Positions 27,866 to 36,224 of a stretch of 64,000 nt of DNA are shown piece after piece; positions within the stretch are counted from its first letter, which is position 1, and every line of letters starts with the position of its first letter. The stretch is taken from positions 3,658,001 to 3,722,000 of the forward strand of contig NZ_CP134867.1 in NCBI RefSeq assembly GCF_031954525.1. The letters are read 5' to 3'. The translations under genes were made by a program, and so were the position numbers. The notes under the pieces are model-generated. The model saw nothing but the letters and a program-made list of their open reading frames with translations. It was not told the origin of the DNA and did not search any database. Source of the stretch: Dyella sp. BiH032 (lineage in GTDB: Bacteria; Pseudomonadota; Gammaproteobacteria; Xanthomonadales; Rhodanobacteraceae).

Positions 27866-28965
27866 GCGGCCAGCCCCCGGTCCTGCGCCGCGGGCGCCAT
27901 CGCGCGATACGGCAGCCGCAGCCGGCAGGCGACCCCGCGCGGCGCCAATGCGTCGATGTAGACGGTGGCCGCGGCGCCGTACAGCTCCTTCAGGCGCAAC
28001 CGCGTATTGGAAAGGCCGATGCCGCGCGTGAATGCCTCGTCCGGCGACACATCCAGCGTGCCGTTACGGTTGCGCACTTCCAGGTAGAGGTTGTCGGCGT
28101 CGCGGTGCGCGAACACTTCTACGGTATCGCTGCCGGCATGTCGGCCGATGCCGTGGTGGATGGCGTTCTCCACCAGCGGTTGCAGGATCAGCCCGGGCAC
28201 CGCGCCGTCGAGCGCAGACACGGCCGCGTCCACGCGCGTATCGAGCCGGTCCTTGAAGCGCACGCGCTGGATGCCGAGATACAGGTCGAGCAGCTCCAGT
28301 TCCGCGGCCAGGCTGATCTCCTGCCGCTCCTCGTCCAGGTAGGCGCGCAGCAGTTCGCTCAGGCGCAACAGCATGTCTTCGGCCACGCCGGGTTCGTCGC
28401 GGATGAGCGTCGATATCGCGTGCAGCGTATTGAACAGGAAGTGCGGTTGCAGCTGCATCCGCAGCACCTGCAGGCGCGACTGCGCGAGCTGCGCCTGCAA
28501 CTGCGCCGATTGCAGCGTGCGCCGGTGCTTGTCGCGGTAGAAGCGCACCGCATGCCATCCCACCAGCAGGATCCAATAGACGAAGACATCCGTGATGGCG
28601 TACTTGCTGATGAACTGCGCGAGCTGGTTGGCCAGCGAAGGATCGCCCGGCTCGAACAGATGGCCGAGCAGCGCGCCGATCACCACCGCGAACACCGCAA
28701 ACACCGCACTGCCGGCCGCATAGAGCGGCAGATAGCGCAAGCGCCGGCTGGATTCGAACGGAAAGCGCGAGGCCAGACCGAACACGCCCGGCGCCAAGGC
28801 CGCGAGCGTATACCACTGGATCATCGACCAGCGCAGATAGTCGGTGGTGTCCCAGGTGTGTCCCCCGACTGCGTCCGAGGCGTAGCCCTGCATGGCGAAC
28901 AGCACGGCCGGGACAGTCCACGCGGCCATGTAACGCACGAATCGCATCGGCATCCCCGGCTCCAT
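27862..28965 (-). CDS. LytS/YehU-type sensor histidine kinase
   Basis: A 367-residue kinase with four hydrophobic N-terminal segments (about 10-145) and a cytoplasmic His_kinase domain. The phosphoacceptor His175 is in RMQLQPHFLFNTLHAIS; the ATPase lobe has PLVENAIHHGIGRH (N-box) and RGIGLSNTRLRLKELYG (G-box). There is no periplasmic ligand domain, so it may sense membrane state. It is followed by its LytTR partner with a four-base overlap. ATGs at codons 5 and 7 are equally plausible starts. Confidence 0.93.
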   Translation of the reverse strand: MEPGMPMRFVRYMAAWTVPAVLFAMQGYASDAVGGHTWDTTDYLRWSMIQWYTLAALAPGVFGLASRFPFESSRRLRYLPLYAAGSAVFAVFAVVIGALLGHLFEPGDPSLANQLAQFISKYAITDVFVYWILLVGWHAVRFYRDKHRRTLQSAQLQAQLAQSRLQVLRMQLQPHFLFNTLHAISTLIRDEPGVAEDMLLRLSELLRAYLDEERQEISLAAELELLDLYLGIQRVRFKDRLDTRVDAAVSALDGAVPGLILQPLVENAIHHGIGRHAGSDTVEVFAHRDADNLYLEVRNRNGTLDVSPDEAFTRGIGLSNTRLRLKELYGAAATVYIDALAPRGVACRLRLPYRAMAPAAQDRGLAA

Positions 28966-29138
28966 GAGGCGTCCGCATCCTACACAGAGTGAGCGCCATG
29001 GGAACAGGCTCGGACGTCACGGCTGCCGTCCGTCCCGCACTGGCTACGGTTCGTCCCGCATGGGCAACGCCATCACGCCCCTTTGCATCGGAATCCGCAT
29101 GCCGCCGCCCTCGCGGCGAGCCCGAAGGAGAGCAAGCC

Positions 29139-29468
29139 ATGTGGAGACGGGGACTTTTGTTCGCATGCGCGATGCTGCCGGCGGCGGCCGGCGCGCAGAC
29201 GCGTTATCTGGAGATCTACAACGACGCGCCATCGAGCCTGGTATCGCTCGCCGCGGCGCCGGCAGGTACGGATGCCTACCGCGACCTCGCGCTGGGCGAC
29301 CGGCCGTTGCAAGGCGGAGGGCATGCGGTGACGGTGGAGCTCGATGGCAAAGCCGGCTGCCGCCGCGACCTGCGCGCAACCTTCGCCGACGGGCGCCAGA
29401 CGGTCAGCCGCGGCTTCGACGTGTGCCGATACCGCAGCTACCACACGGGACGGGTGTTGCCGCGCTGA
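29139..29468 (+). CDS. Small secreted protein of unknown function
   Basis: A 109-residue protein with a short signal peptide (MWRRGLLFACAMLPAAAGA) and AAGGAG nine bases before the ATG. The mature domain of about 90 residues begins QTRYLEIYNDAPSS and has two cysteines near the middle and end (AGCRRD, DVCRYRSY) that could pair. I do not recognise a family. It stands alone between the kinase gene (divergent) and the hydrolase gene (convergent). Confidence 0.75.
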   Translation: MWRRGLLFACAMLPAAAGAQTRYLEIYNDAPSSLVSLAAAPAGTDAYRDLALGDRPLQGGGHAVTVELDGKAGCRRDLRATFADGRQTVSRGFDVCRYRSYHTGRVLPR

Positions 29469-29482
29469 AGTGCGACGGTGCG

Positions 29483-30424
29483 TCAGGCCACGCCGTACGG
29501 CAGGTTCGGCGTGGCCACCACGCGTTCGCCCACCGTCTCGCCGCGCAGGAACGCGAACGTCGCTTCCAGCACTTCTGGCGCATCGAGCACCTTGTGGTGT
29601 CCCAGGCCCTGCGTGGTGAGCAGGCGCGCGCCGGGCCAATAGCGCGCATAACGCTCGCCCTCTTCCCACGGCACGTCGCGATCGTCGAGGTCGTGCACCA
29701 CCAGCCCGGTCTGCCCCAGCGCGGGCAGGTGCTTGTGCACCTGCAGCTCGCGCACGGTGACGCCGGTGCGGCGTTCGAGCCAGCCGTAGAACGCTTCGCG
29801 CAGATGGTCGCCCAGCCTCACGAAGCGGAAGAAGCGGCCGGTAGCGGCCTCCATGTCCGCGGCCGGCGCGATCAGCACCAGCCGCTGCGCATGCCAGTTC
29901 TCGCTCTGCGCCAGCGCCAGCGCGGCGCCACCGAGCGAATGGCCGACGGCGAGCGCCGCGGGGCCGTAATGCCCGCCGACCGCACGAATGGTCGCGATGA
30001 AATCGGGCAGCGTGCACAAGCGTCCGCTGCTGCGGCCGTGGCCGGGCTGGTCGAAGGCCACCACCGCGAGGCCCAGCTCGCGCAGGCGCGCCACCCAGGG
30101 CAGGAAGCGCAAGCCGAAGCTGGACCAGCCGTGCACCAGCAGCACATACGGCTGCGCGGACGGATCGCCCCACACGTAGGTGGCGATGGTCTCATCGCCC
30201 AGCTTCAGTTCGCCCTGCACCATCGCCTCGTCCGGCTGCGCCGCCTGCGCCCGCGCGCGGCTGCTGGCGAATGGCGTGGCGAACAGGCGCGCGGCGCGAT
30301 CCACCGTGCGGCGCGGCGCCAGGCGCCCGCCGAGGGCGAAGCCCACGCGCACGGCACTGAGTTTCAGCAGGACGCCGGCCGATGGGCGGCCGTGGTGGCG
30401 ATGGGAACGTTGCTTGCGCGGCAT
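29483..30424 (-). CDS. Alpha/beta-fold hydrolase
   Basis: A 313-residue alpha/beta hydrolase. The oxyanion region is LLVHGWSSFGLRF, the nucleophile elbow AVGHSLGGAALA, and the rest of the triad is probably the Asp of HDLDDRDVPW and the His of QGLGHHKVL. AGGAG lies eight bases before the ATG. The basic N-terminus is not a signal peptide, so the enzyme is cytosolic. It is 20 bases behind a TetR gene and probably regulated by it. Substrate unknown; esterase-like. Confidence 0.88.
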   Translation of the reverse strand: MPRKQRSHRHHGRPSAGVLLKLSAVRVGFALGGRLAPRRTVDRAARLFATPFASSRARAQAAQPDEAMVQGELKLGDETIATYVWGDPSAQPYVLLVHGWSSFGLRFLPWVARLRELGLAVVAFDQPGHGRSSGRLCTLPDFIATIRAVGGHYGPAALAVGHSLGGAALALAQSENWHAQRLVLIAPAADMEAATGRFFRFVRLGDHLREAFYGWLERRTGVTVRELQVHKHLPALGQTGLVVHDLDDRDVPWEEGERYARYWPGARLLTTQGLGHHKVLDAPEVLEATFAFLRGETVGERVVATPNLPYGVA

Positions 30425-30444
30425 GGCGGGGCTCCTGGCGGGGA

Positions 30445-31047
30445 TCAGGTGCGATAGCTGGCGAACAGGCGCTCGACCGCCGCGAGCGCGCGGCGACGCG
30501 CTTCCACGAAGCCGAACAGGCCGGCGTCGTGGTGCAGCACGAGCATGAAGGCGTAGATCTCGAAGGCGAGCTGGGTGGCGTCCGTATCGGCGGCCAGATG
30601 GCCCTCGGCGACCGCCAGGCCGATGGCCTTCTCCAGCTCGCCGCGCCAGCCGGCCTGCTGCCGGACCACCGCATCGCGCAATACGCCGTCGCGGCCGTCG
30701 TACTCGCTGACGGCGGAAAGCAGCACGCAACCGCGTTCGAAGCGATGCGCCCAGTCGCACCAGCGCTCGACCACCGCGCGCAGGCGGGGCAGACCGCGCG
30801 GCGCCTTCAGGGCCGGCACCAGCACGTTCTCCATGAAGCGGCGCGCGCCGAGCTCGAGCACGGCCAGCTGCAGATCCTCGCGGGAACCGAAGTGGGCGAA
30901 CACGCCGCTCTTGGACATGTCCGCGGCCTGCGCCAGGCTGCCGATGGAGAGCCCTTCCAGGCCGTCGTTGCAGGCCATGGCATAAGCCCGGTCCAGGATC
31001 ATTTCGCGAGTGGCGGCGCGCTTGCCAGTGGGAGCGGTGGTGTTCAT
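30445..31047 (-). CDS. TetR-family transcriptional regulator
   Basis: A 200-residue TetR protein. The helix-turn-helix is LSIGSLAQAADMSKSGVFAHFGSREDLQ (residues about 34-61) and the C-terminal domain (TetR_C_6-like, WRGELEKAIGLAVAEGHLAADTDATQLAFEI) follows. An inverted repeat 12 bases upstream of the ATG is a likely autoregulatory operator. The hydrolase gene 20 bases downstream is the probable target; the divergent M48 protease gene also lies within reach of the operator. Confidence 0.93.
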   Translation of the reverse strand: MNTTAPTGKRAATREMILDRAYAMACNDGLEGLSIGSLAQAADMSKSGVFAHFGSREDLQLAVLELGARRFMENVLVPALKAPRGLPRLRAVVERWCDWAHRFERGCVLLSAVSEYDGRDGVLRDAVVRQQAGWRGELEKAIGLAVAEGHLAADTDATQLAFEIYAFMLVLHHDAGLFGFVEARRRALAAVERLFASYRT

Positions 31048-31058
31048 GGCGCGAAAAT

Positions 31059-31076
31059 AGAACGACCGTTCGTTCT
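31059..31076. promoter_or_regulatory. Probable TetR operator
   Basis: Inverted repeat AGAACGA-CCGT-TCGTTCT, 7-bp arms with a 4-bp centre, in the spacer between the divergent TetR and M48 protease genes. The AACGANCGTTCGTT-like core is typical of TetR operators. Confidence 0.65.
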
Positions 31077-31156
31077 TTTCAAGTGCCCGTCAGTGCTCCC
31101 TTGCCCGCCGGTCGCAAGGTTATGCTCCCGCCATGTCTTCCAGGGAGGTGAAACGC

Positions 31157-31975
31157 ATGAAATTCCGCCGGCCGCTCGCATTGGCCCTGCCCGCATTGAC
31201 CCTGGGCGTCCTGCTCTCCGGCTGCGTGACCTCGCCCACCGGCCGCTCGCAGCTGATGATGGTTTCCGATGGCGAGATGTCCAAGATGGGCCTGGCCACC
31301 TTCGACAACATGCGCAAGCAGGGCAAATTCGTCGAAGCGCCCAAGGAGCGCGCCTACGCCACCTGCGTCTCCAGCGCGCTGGTCGCGGTGCTGCCCCCGC
31401 CGTGGAACACGCAGCAGTGGGAAGTGCAGATCATCGACGACGACACGCCCAACGCCTTCGCCCTGCCCGGCGGGCGCATCGGCGTGAACCGCGGCATGTT
31501 CAAGCTCGCCACCGACCAGGACCTGCTCGCGGTCGTGCTGGGCCACGAGCTGTCGCACGTCGTCGCGCGCCATGGCGCCGAACGCGTCTCCGACAACATG
31601 GCCGCCCAGGCGGTGGTACTGGCCGGCAGCGCCTACGCCGCCAGTCGCGGCACTAATGCCGGCTACGCCGCGGCCGCGCTGGGCGTGGGTGCGGAAGTGG
31701 GCATCCTGCTGCCGTTCTCGCGCACGCAGGAAAGCGAAGCCGACACGCTGGGCCAGCGCTACATGGCGCAGGCCGGCTTCGACCCGCGGGCCGCCGCCAC
31801 GCTGTGGCAGAAGATGGGTGCCCAGGGTGGCAGCGGCTCCAAGCCGCCGGCCTTCCTCTCGACCCACCCGGCCTCGTACAACCGCCAGCAATCGCTGACC
31901 AAGCAGGCCGAGCAACTGATGCCGGTCTATGAACAGGCCCGCGCCAGCGGCCATAAGCCCAACTGCACGCTCTGA
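31157..31975 (+). CDS. M48-family metalloprotease lipoprotein (LoiP/YggG-like)
   Basis: A 272-residue lipoprotein: signal peptide with lipobox LLSGC, lipidated Cys23. The M48 zinc motif HELSH is at 130-134, with the third ligand Glu in RTQESEADTLGQ. The start has an almost perfect ribosome site (GGAGGTGA) six bases upstream; a further upstream ATG at 31133 is not needed. LoiP/YggG relatives are outer-membrane quality-control proteases. A short alanine/glycine helix pair (AAQAVVLAGSAYAA and YAAAALGVGAEVG) follows the active site as in the family. Confidence 0.93.
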   Translation: MKFRRPLALALPALTLGVLLSGCVTSPTGRSQLMMVSDGEMSKMGLATFDNMRKQGKFVEAPKERAYATCVSSALVAVLPPPWNTQQWEVQIIDDDTPNAFALPGGRIGVNRGMFKLATDQDLLAVVLGHELSHVVARHGAERVSDNMAAQAVVLAGSAYAASRGTNAGYAAAALGVGAEVGILLPFSRTQESEADTLGQRYMAQAGFDPRAAATLWQKMGAQGGSGSKPPAFLSTHPASYNRQQSLTKQAEQLMPVYEQARASGHKPNCTL

Positions 31976-31982
31976 ACCGCGC

Positions 31983-32008
31983 TGCGCGGGAGCGGCCGCT
32001 CCCGCGCA
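31983..32008. repeat. 26-bp perfect palindrome after the M48 gene
   Basis: Half-site TGCGCGGGAGCGG followed directly by its exact complement, with no loop. It starts seven bases after the protease stop. With no T-run it is not a classical terminator; it may be a REP-type or Rho-assisting hairpin. Confidence 0.7.
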
Positions 32009-32113
32009 ACCCCACCGGCTTCTGAACGGCGCGCGCCCCGAGAAGTCAACAGCCGCCGGCGCCCTTCGTTTCTCCCGCTCAGGCCACTCGTTGCGTGGCC
32101 GAGGAGAAACCGC

Positions 32114-32443
32114 ATGACACCGCTTGCACGCACGTTCGCCGTGCTGACTGCCCTGGGCCTGGGGCTGGGCGCTTCCGCCTATGCGCCCGACGCTGCCGCC
32201 CGCACCCAGGTCTCCGTGCAGATCGGCGTGGCGCCCCCGCCGCCGCGCTACGAAGTCGTCCCGCCGCCGCGCGTCGGTTACGTCTGGGCACCCGGCTACT
32301 GGCGCTGGGACCCGTACGTACGCCGCCACGTCTGGGTGGTCGGGCGCTGGATGCCCGCGCGCCACGGCTACTACTACCGCGCACCGCGCTGGGAGCACTA
32401 CCACGACGGCTGGCGCTTCCACGACGGCTACTGGGGCCGCTGA
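32114..32443 (+). CDS. YXWGXW-type repeat protein, secreted
   Basis: A 109-residue protein with a signal peptide (ALGLGLGASAYA) and a mature region dominated by Tyr/Trp/Pro/Arg motifs: GYVWAPGYWRWDP, HVWVVGRWMPARHGYYYRAP, HDGWRFHDGYWGR. This is the YXWGXW (WGxW) repeat family, common in beta- and gammaproteobacteria, exported and of unknown role. A paralogue lies just downstream, separated by a terminator. Confidence 0.88.
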   Translation: MTPLARTFAVLTALGLGLGASAYAPDAAARTQVSVQIGVAPPPPRYEVVPPPRVGYVWAPGYWRWDPYVRRHVWVVGRWMPARHGYYYRAPRWEHYHDGWRFHDGYWGR

Positions 32444-32457
32444 ACACGCAACGCGCA

Positions 32458-32490
32458 CAGCGCGAACGCCTTGACGTTCGCGCTGTTTTT
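32458..32490 (+). terminator. Rho-independent terminator
   Basis: 11-bp stem CAGCGCGAACG / CGTTCGCGCTG with a CCTTGA loop and five Ts (32486-32490), fifteen bases after the first YXWGXW gene. Confidence 0.92.
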
Positions 32491-32561
32491 CACGGGCATA
32501 CGGAGGGGCATGTCCCGACTTCCCTTCGTGGCCGCTTCACTTCCATCACGAGGCCCGATCC

Positions 32562-32915
32562 ATGCAAATCCGTCTAGTTGCTCTCGCCATGCTGACCGTG
32601 CTCGCCAGCGGCTGCGTCGAAGAGCGCGTTGTCCACGACCGCCCCGTGGTGGTCGAGCGCCCGGTGGTGCGGCGCGAAGTCGTGGAAGAAATCGTCGCGC
32701 CGCAACCCCCGCCGCCGCGCGTGGTGGAAGTCGAGCCCGCGCCGCGCCCGGGCTATCTCTGGGCACGCGGCTACTGGCGCTGGACCGGACGCGAATACGT
32801 CGCCGTGCCAGGCCACTGGGAAGTGGTCCGCCCCGGCTACCGCTACGTGCATCCGCATTACGAATACCGCAACGACGGCTGGCACCTCAACGTCGGCGTC
32901 TGGGTGAACGGCTGA
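32562..32915 (+). CDS. YXWGXW-type repeat lipoprotein
   Basis: A 117-residue lipoprotein: signal peptide with lipobox LASGC (Cys18). After a Val/Glu/Arg-rich linker and a proline stretch come the family motifs GYLWARGYWRWTGREY, GHWEVVRPGYRYVHPHYEYRNDGWH. It is a paralogue of the preceding gene but anchored to a membrane. The basic-acidic repeat VVVERPVVRREVVEEIV may form a coiled or extended spacer. Function unknown. Confidence 0.88.
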   Translation: MQIRLVALAMLTVLASGCVEERVVHDRPVVVERPVVRREVVEEIVAPQPPPPRVVEVEPAPRPGYLWARGYWRWTGREYVAVPGHWEVVRPGYRYVHPHYEYRNDGWHLNVGVWVNG

Positions 32916-32924
32916 CACCCATCC

Positions 32925-32992
32925 CCCTCTCCCCGCCGGGGAGAGGGTTGGGGTGAGGGGGCCCTACGAAGGGTGAGGGGCCCTACGAAGCG
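32925..32992. repeat. REP-like palindrome, first of three
   Basis: CCCTCTCCCC-GCC-GGGGAGAGGG (32925-32947), followed by a tail GGGGTGAGGGGGCCCTACGA, the last part of which (GTGAGGGGCCCTACGAAG) is repeated once more. The same palindrome-plus-tail unit is at 55518 and, inverted, at 48241. Confidence 0.85.
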
Positions 32993-33059
32993 CGAAACTC
33001 GATCACCCTCGAACACGCATCCTTGACCAAGGCAAAGCGCCGCCTCCGTAAACCGGTCA

Positions 33060-33803
33060 TCACGCCGGCCGTGCCGCCGCTTCCCGCCGCTCCTTTCCTG
33101 GCACCGCCACCATCGCCCGATAGTCCCGCGGCGTCATGCCCACCGTGGCCTTGAACTGGCGCGCGAACGCGCTCTGGTCCGCGAAGCCGCAGGCCAGGCC
33201 GATCGCCGCCACGCTTTCGTCGCCATGCAGCAGCCGCATCGCCGCCTCGATGCGCAACTTGGTCTGCACCTGCTGCGGCGTCAGCTGGAACACGCGCCGG
33301 AAATGCCGCTCCAACTGCGCCACCGACACGCCAGCCAGCTCCGCCAGCTTCGCCACGCGCACGGCTTCGGCGTAATGCTCCTGCAGGTAGGCCAGCACGC
33401 GCCGCAGACGCACGTAGGTGGGATGGCGGCCATCCGGCTTGCCCAGGTCGCGCGAGATGCCGACGATGCCCTGCACCTCGCCGCGCTTCAGCAGCGGCCG
33501 CTTGCAGGTCAGGCACCAGCCCGGCACGCGATTGGGGAACATGTGCACTTCGAGCTGGTTCTCGATCACCTCGCCATCGAGCACGCGGCGGTCCTGCGAC
33601 GCGTAGGAACCGCCGAGCGTGGCGGGAAACAGCTCGACCACGCTGCGGCCGATGACGTCCGCGCGCTGCTTCAGCCCCAGCCTTCGCACCAGGGTGAGGT
33701 TGGCATGCGTATAGCGGCCCTGGTGGTCTTTCACGAAGAACACCACGTCGGGCAAGGCGTCGAACAGCGCCTCCAGTTCGTCGGCCGAAATCTTCATGTC
33801 CAT
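33060..33803 (-). CDS. PAS-AraC regulator of the hydroxyproline operon
   Basis: A 247-residue regulator: PAS domain (residues about 8-115, LFDALPDVVFFVKDHQGRYTHAN, GRSVVELFP) and an AraC helix-turn-helix pair (about 140-240, VAKLAELAGVSVAQLERHFRRVF and SVAAIGLACGFADQSAFARQFKATVGMTPRDYR). AGGA seven bases before ATG 33803 supports the start. It is divergent from the hydroxyproline epimerase gene with a 140-base spacer and is almost certainly the local activator. PAS-AraC proteins of this design accompany hydroxyproline genes in other proteobacteria; the ligand is not shown by sequence. Confidence 0.9.
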   Translation of the reverse strand: MDMKISADELEALFDALPDVVFFVKDHQGRYTHANLTLVRRLGLKQRADVIGRSVVELFPATLGGSYASQDRRVLDGEVIENQLEVHMFPNRVPGWCLTCKRPLLKRGEVQGIVGISRDLGKPDGRHPTYVRLRRVLAYLQEHYAEAVRVAKLAELAGVSVAQLERHFRRVFQLTPQQVQTKLRIEAAMRLLHGDESVAAIGLACGFADQSAFARQFKATVGMTPRDYRAMVAVPGKERREAAARPA

Positions 33804-33943
33804 CGCACGTCCTGCCGGGTTGCGAAGCCTTGTTGCGACCGCAGCATGGCACAAAACCGGCCTGAGACATTGTGCCGATTTCCGCATGGAGCGACGCCAA
33901 GCGTTTCTAGACGCTCCGCGCCCCGGCGGCGAGCATGATCGCC

Positions 33944-34879
33944 ATGCATACCATCGACGTGATCGACTCGCATACCGGCGGGGAACCCACCCGCACCGTC
34001 ATTGCCGGCTTTCCCGACCTGGGCGGCGGCAGCCTCATGGAGCAGCGCGAACGCTTCCGCCGCGACTTCGACAAGTGGCGCGCGGCGATCGCGTGCGAGC
34101 CGCGCGGCTCGGCCACGGTGGTCGGCGCGCTGCTGCTGCCGCCGCAGAGTCCGGACGCCTGCGCCGGCGTCATCTACTTCAACAACGTCAGCTACCTGGG
34201 CATGTGCGGCCACGGCACCATCGGCCTGGTGCGCACGCTGCAGCACATGGGGCGCATCGGCCCCGGGCTGCATCGCATCGAGACGCCGGTGGGCACGGTC
34301 GGCGCCGAACTGCACGAGGACGGCCGCGTCTCCATCGACAACGTCGAGAGCTACCGCCACGCCAAGGACCTGCGCGTCGACGTGCCGGGCTACGGCACGG
34401 TCACCGGCGACGTCGCCTGGGGCGGCAACTGGTTCTTCATCACCAAGGACACGCCGCTGCCGCTGGAGATCCATCACCAGCGCGAGCTGACCGTGTATAC
34501 CGAGGCGATCCGCCGCGAACTGGAAGCCCAGGGCATCACGGGCGCCGAAGGCGGCGAGATCGACCACATTGAGATCAACGCCGATCTGCCCGGCAAGGCC
34601 GGCCGCAACTTCGTGCTGTGCCCGGGCCTGGCCTACGACCGCTCGCCCTGCGGCACCGGGACCAGCGCCAAGCTGGCTTGCCTGGCCGCCGACGGCAAGC
34701 TGGCGCCGGGCGAGACCTGGCGGCAGGAAAGCATCCTCGGCAGCGAGTTCACCGCCACCTACACGCCCGGCGCGCGCGGCGTGAAGCCGCGCATCACCGG
34801 CACCGCCTTCGTGGTCGCGCGCTCCACCCTGCTGTTCGACGAAGCCGACGCCTTTACCTGGGGCAGCGGCGCCGAATGA
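33944..34879 (+). CDS. 4-hydroxyproline 2-epimerase
   Basis: A 311-residue proline racemase-superfamily enzyme that converts trans-4-hydroxy-L-proline to cis-4-hydroxy-D-proline, the first step of catabolism. The two acid-base cysteines are Cys88 ([10 protein letters not shown]) and Cys236 ([11 protein letters not shown]), the Cys/Cys pairing of true epimerases rather than of dehydratases. I start at ATG 33944 ([13 protein letters not shown]) because relatives begin there; ATG 33935 adds three residues. Its stop overlaps the next ATG (ATGA). It opens a run of nine same-strand genes with overlaps or gaps under 35 bases. Confidence 0.95.
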   Translation: MHTIDVIDSHTGGEPTRTVIAGFPDLGGGSLMEQRERFRRDFDKWRAAIACEPRGSATVVGALLLPPQSPDACAGVIYFNNVSYLGMCGHGTIGLVRTLQHMGRIGPGLHRIETPVGTVGAELHEDGRVSIDNVESYRHAKDLRVDVPGYGTVTGDVAWGGNWFFITKDTPLPLEIHHQRELTVYTEAIRRELEAQGITGAEGGEIDHIEINADLPGKAGRNFVLCPGLAYDRSPCGTGTSAKLACLAADGKLAPGETWRQESILGSEFTATYTPGARGVKPRITGTAFVVARSTLLFDEADAFTWGSGAE

Positions 34880-35982
34880 CCGGCGCCAGCTACGACCTGA
34901 TCGTGGTCGGCGCGGGCATCGTCGGCGCGGCCTGCGCAGACGCGGCCAGCGGCGACGGCCTGCGCGTGGCGATCGTGGAACCGGGTCCGATCGGCGGCGG
35001 CGCCACCGCAGCGGCGATGGGCCATCTGGTGGCGATGGACGACGATCCGGCCGAGCTGGCCCTGGCGCGCTATTCGCTGCGGCAATGGGAACACTTCGCC
35101 GATCTGAAGGAAGCCGAATTCAGCCGCTGCGGCACCTTGTGGGTGGCACGCGAAGAACGCGAACTCGCCTCCGCCTCGGCTCGCGCCGCGCGGCTGGCGG
35201 CGGCCGGCATCGAGGCGCACCTGCTCGATGCGCGCGAACTCTACGCCCAGGAGCCGGCGCTCGCCCCCGGCATGAGCGGCGGCATGCTGGTGCCGCGCGA
35301 AGCGGTGGTGTATCCGCCGCGCGTCGCGCGTCATCTCGTGCAGCGCGCGCAGTCGCGCGGGGCGGTGCTTTATGCCGGCCGCCGCGTGCAGTCGCTGCGC
35401 CGCGGCGGCGCGGCACTGGATGACGGCACCTCGCTCAGCGGCACCGTGCTGGTCGCCACCGGCTGTGCCCTGCCCGCCCTGCTGCCGCGCTTGCCGATGC
35501 GCGCGCGCAAGGGACATCTGGTGATCACCGACCGGTATCCGGGCCTGGTGCGCCACCAATTGCTCGAACTCGGTTATGCCGACAGCGCGCACGGCGACGC
35601 CGACAGCAGCGTGGCTTTCAATGTGCAGCCGCGCCCGACCGGGCAGATCCTGCTCGGCTCCTCGCGCGAATTCAGCGCCACCGACGCGGCCGTCTCGCCG
35701 GCGATGCTGCGGCGCATGCTGGAGCGCTGCTTCGCCTTCGTGCCCGCGCTGCGGGGTCTGCAGGCACTGCGTGCATGGACCGGTTTTCGTCCGACCACAC
35801 CGGATGGACGCCCCTATCTCGGCGCCGTGCCCGGCACCGACGATCAGTGGGTGGCCGCCGGCCATGAAGGCCTGGGCGTGACGACCGCGCTGGGCAGCGC
35901 ACGGCTGCTGCTGGACCTGATCCAGGGCCGCCAGCCGGCGATCGATCCCGCGCCGTACGCGCCCTCGAGGATGGTGGCATGA
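34876..35982 (+). CDS. D-hydroxyproline dehydrogenase, DAO-type FAD subunit
   Basis: A 368-residue flavoprotein of the D-amino-acid-oxidase fold (FAD motif [18 protein letters not shown] at the N-terminus; C-terminal [19 protein letters not shown]). In bacterial hydroxyproline operons this HcnC-like subunit joins a small 2Fe-2S subunit and an HcnB-like subunit to oxidise cis-4-hydroxy-D-proline to pyrroline-4-hydroxy-2-carboxylate, passing electrons to the respiratory chain. All three are adjacent here with ATGA or 8-base overlaps, so they make one complex. Confidence 0.92.
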   Translation: MTGASYDLIVVGAGIVGAACADAASGDGLRVAIVEPGPIGGGATAAAMGHLVAMDDDPAELALARYSLRQWEHFADLKEAEFSRCGTLWVAREERELASASARAARLAAAGIEAHLLDARELYAQEPALAPGMSGGMLVPREAVVYPPRVARHLVQRAQSRGAVLYAGRRVQSLRRGGAALDDGTSLSGTVLVATGCALPALLPRLPMRARKGHLVITDRYPGLVRHQLLELGYADSAHGDADSSVAFNVQPRPTGQILLGSSREFSATDAAVSPAMLRRMLERCFAFVPALRGLQALRAWTGFRPTTPDGRPYLGAVPGTDDQWVAAGHEGLGVTTALGSARLLLDLIQGRQPAIDPAPYAPSRMVA

Positions 35983-36224
35983 GCGCGCTCGTGCGCCTGC
36001 AGATCAACGGCCAGCCGGTCGAGGTGCCGGAAGGCGCCAGCGTCGCCGCAGCGATAGCGCAGGTGACGTTGCACTTCCGCACCTCGGTGAACGGTGCGCC
36101 GCGCGCGCCACTGTGCGGCATGGGCGTGTGTTTCGAATGCCGCGTGCGCATCGACGGGGTCGCGCATCAGCGCGCCTGCATGACGCCGGTGCGCGAAGGC
36201 ATGCGGGTGGATACCGATGACTGA
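35979..36224 (+). CDS. D-hydroxyproline dehydrogenase, 2Fe-2S subunit
   Basis: An 81-residue plant-type ferredoxin fold subunit (HcnA-like). Cluster ligands are Cys46, Cys51, Cys54 and Cys67 (LCGMGVCFEC and RACMTP). The ATG overlaps the preceding stop and the gene's last eight bases overlap the next gene. It carries electrons between the two flavin subunits of the dehydrogenase. Confidence 0.93.
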   Translation: MSALVRLQINGQPVEVPEGASVAAAIAQVTLHFRTSVNGAPRAPLCGMGVCFECRVRIDGVAHQRACMTPVREGMRVDTDD

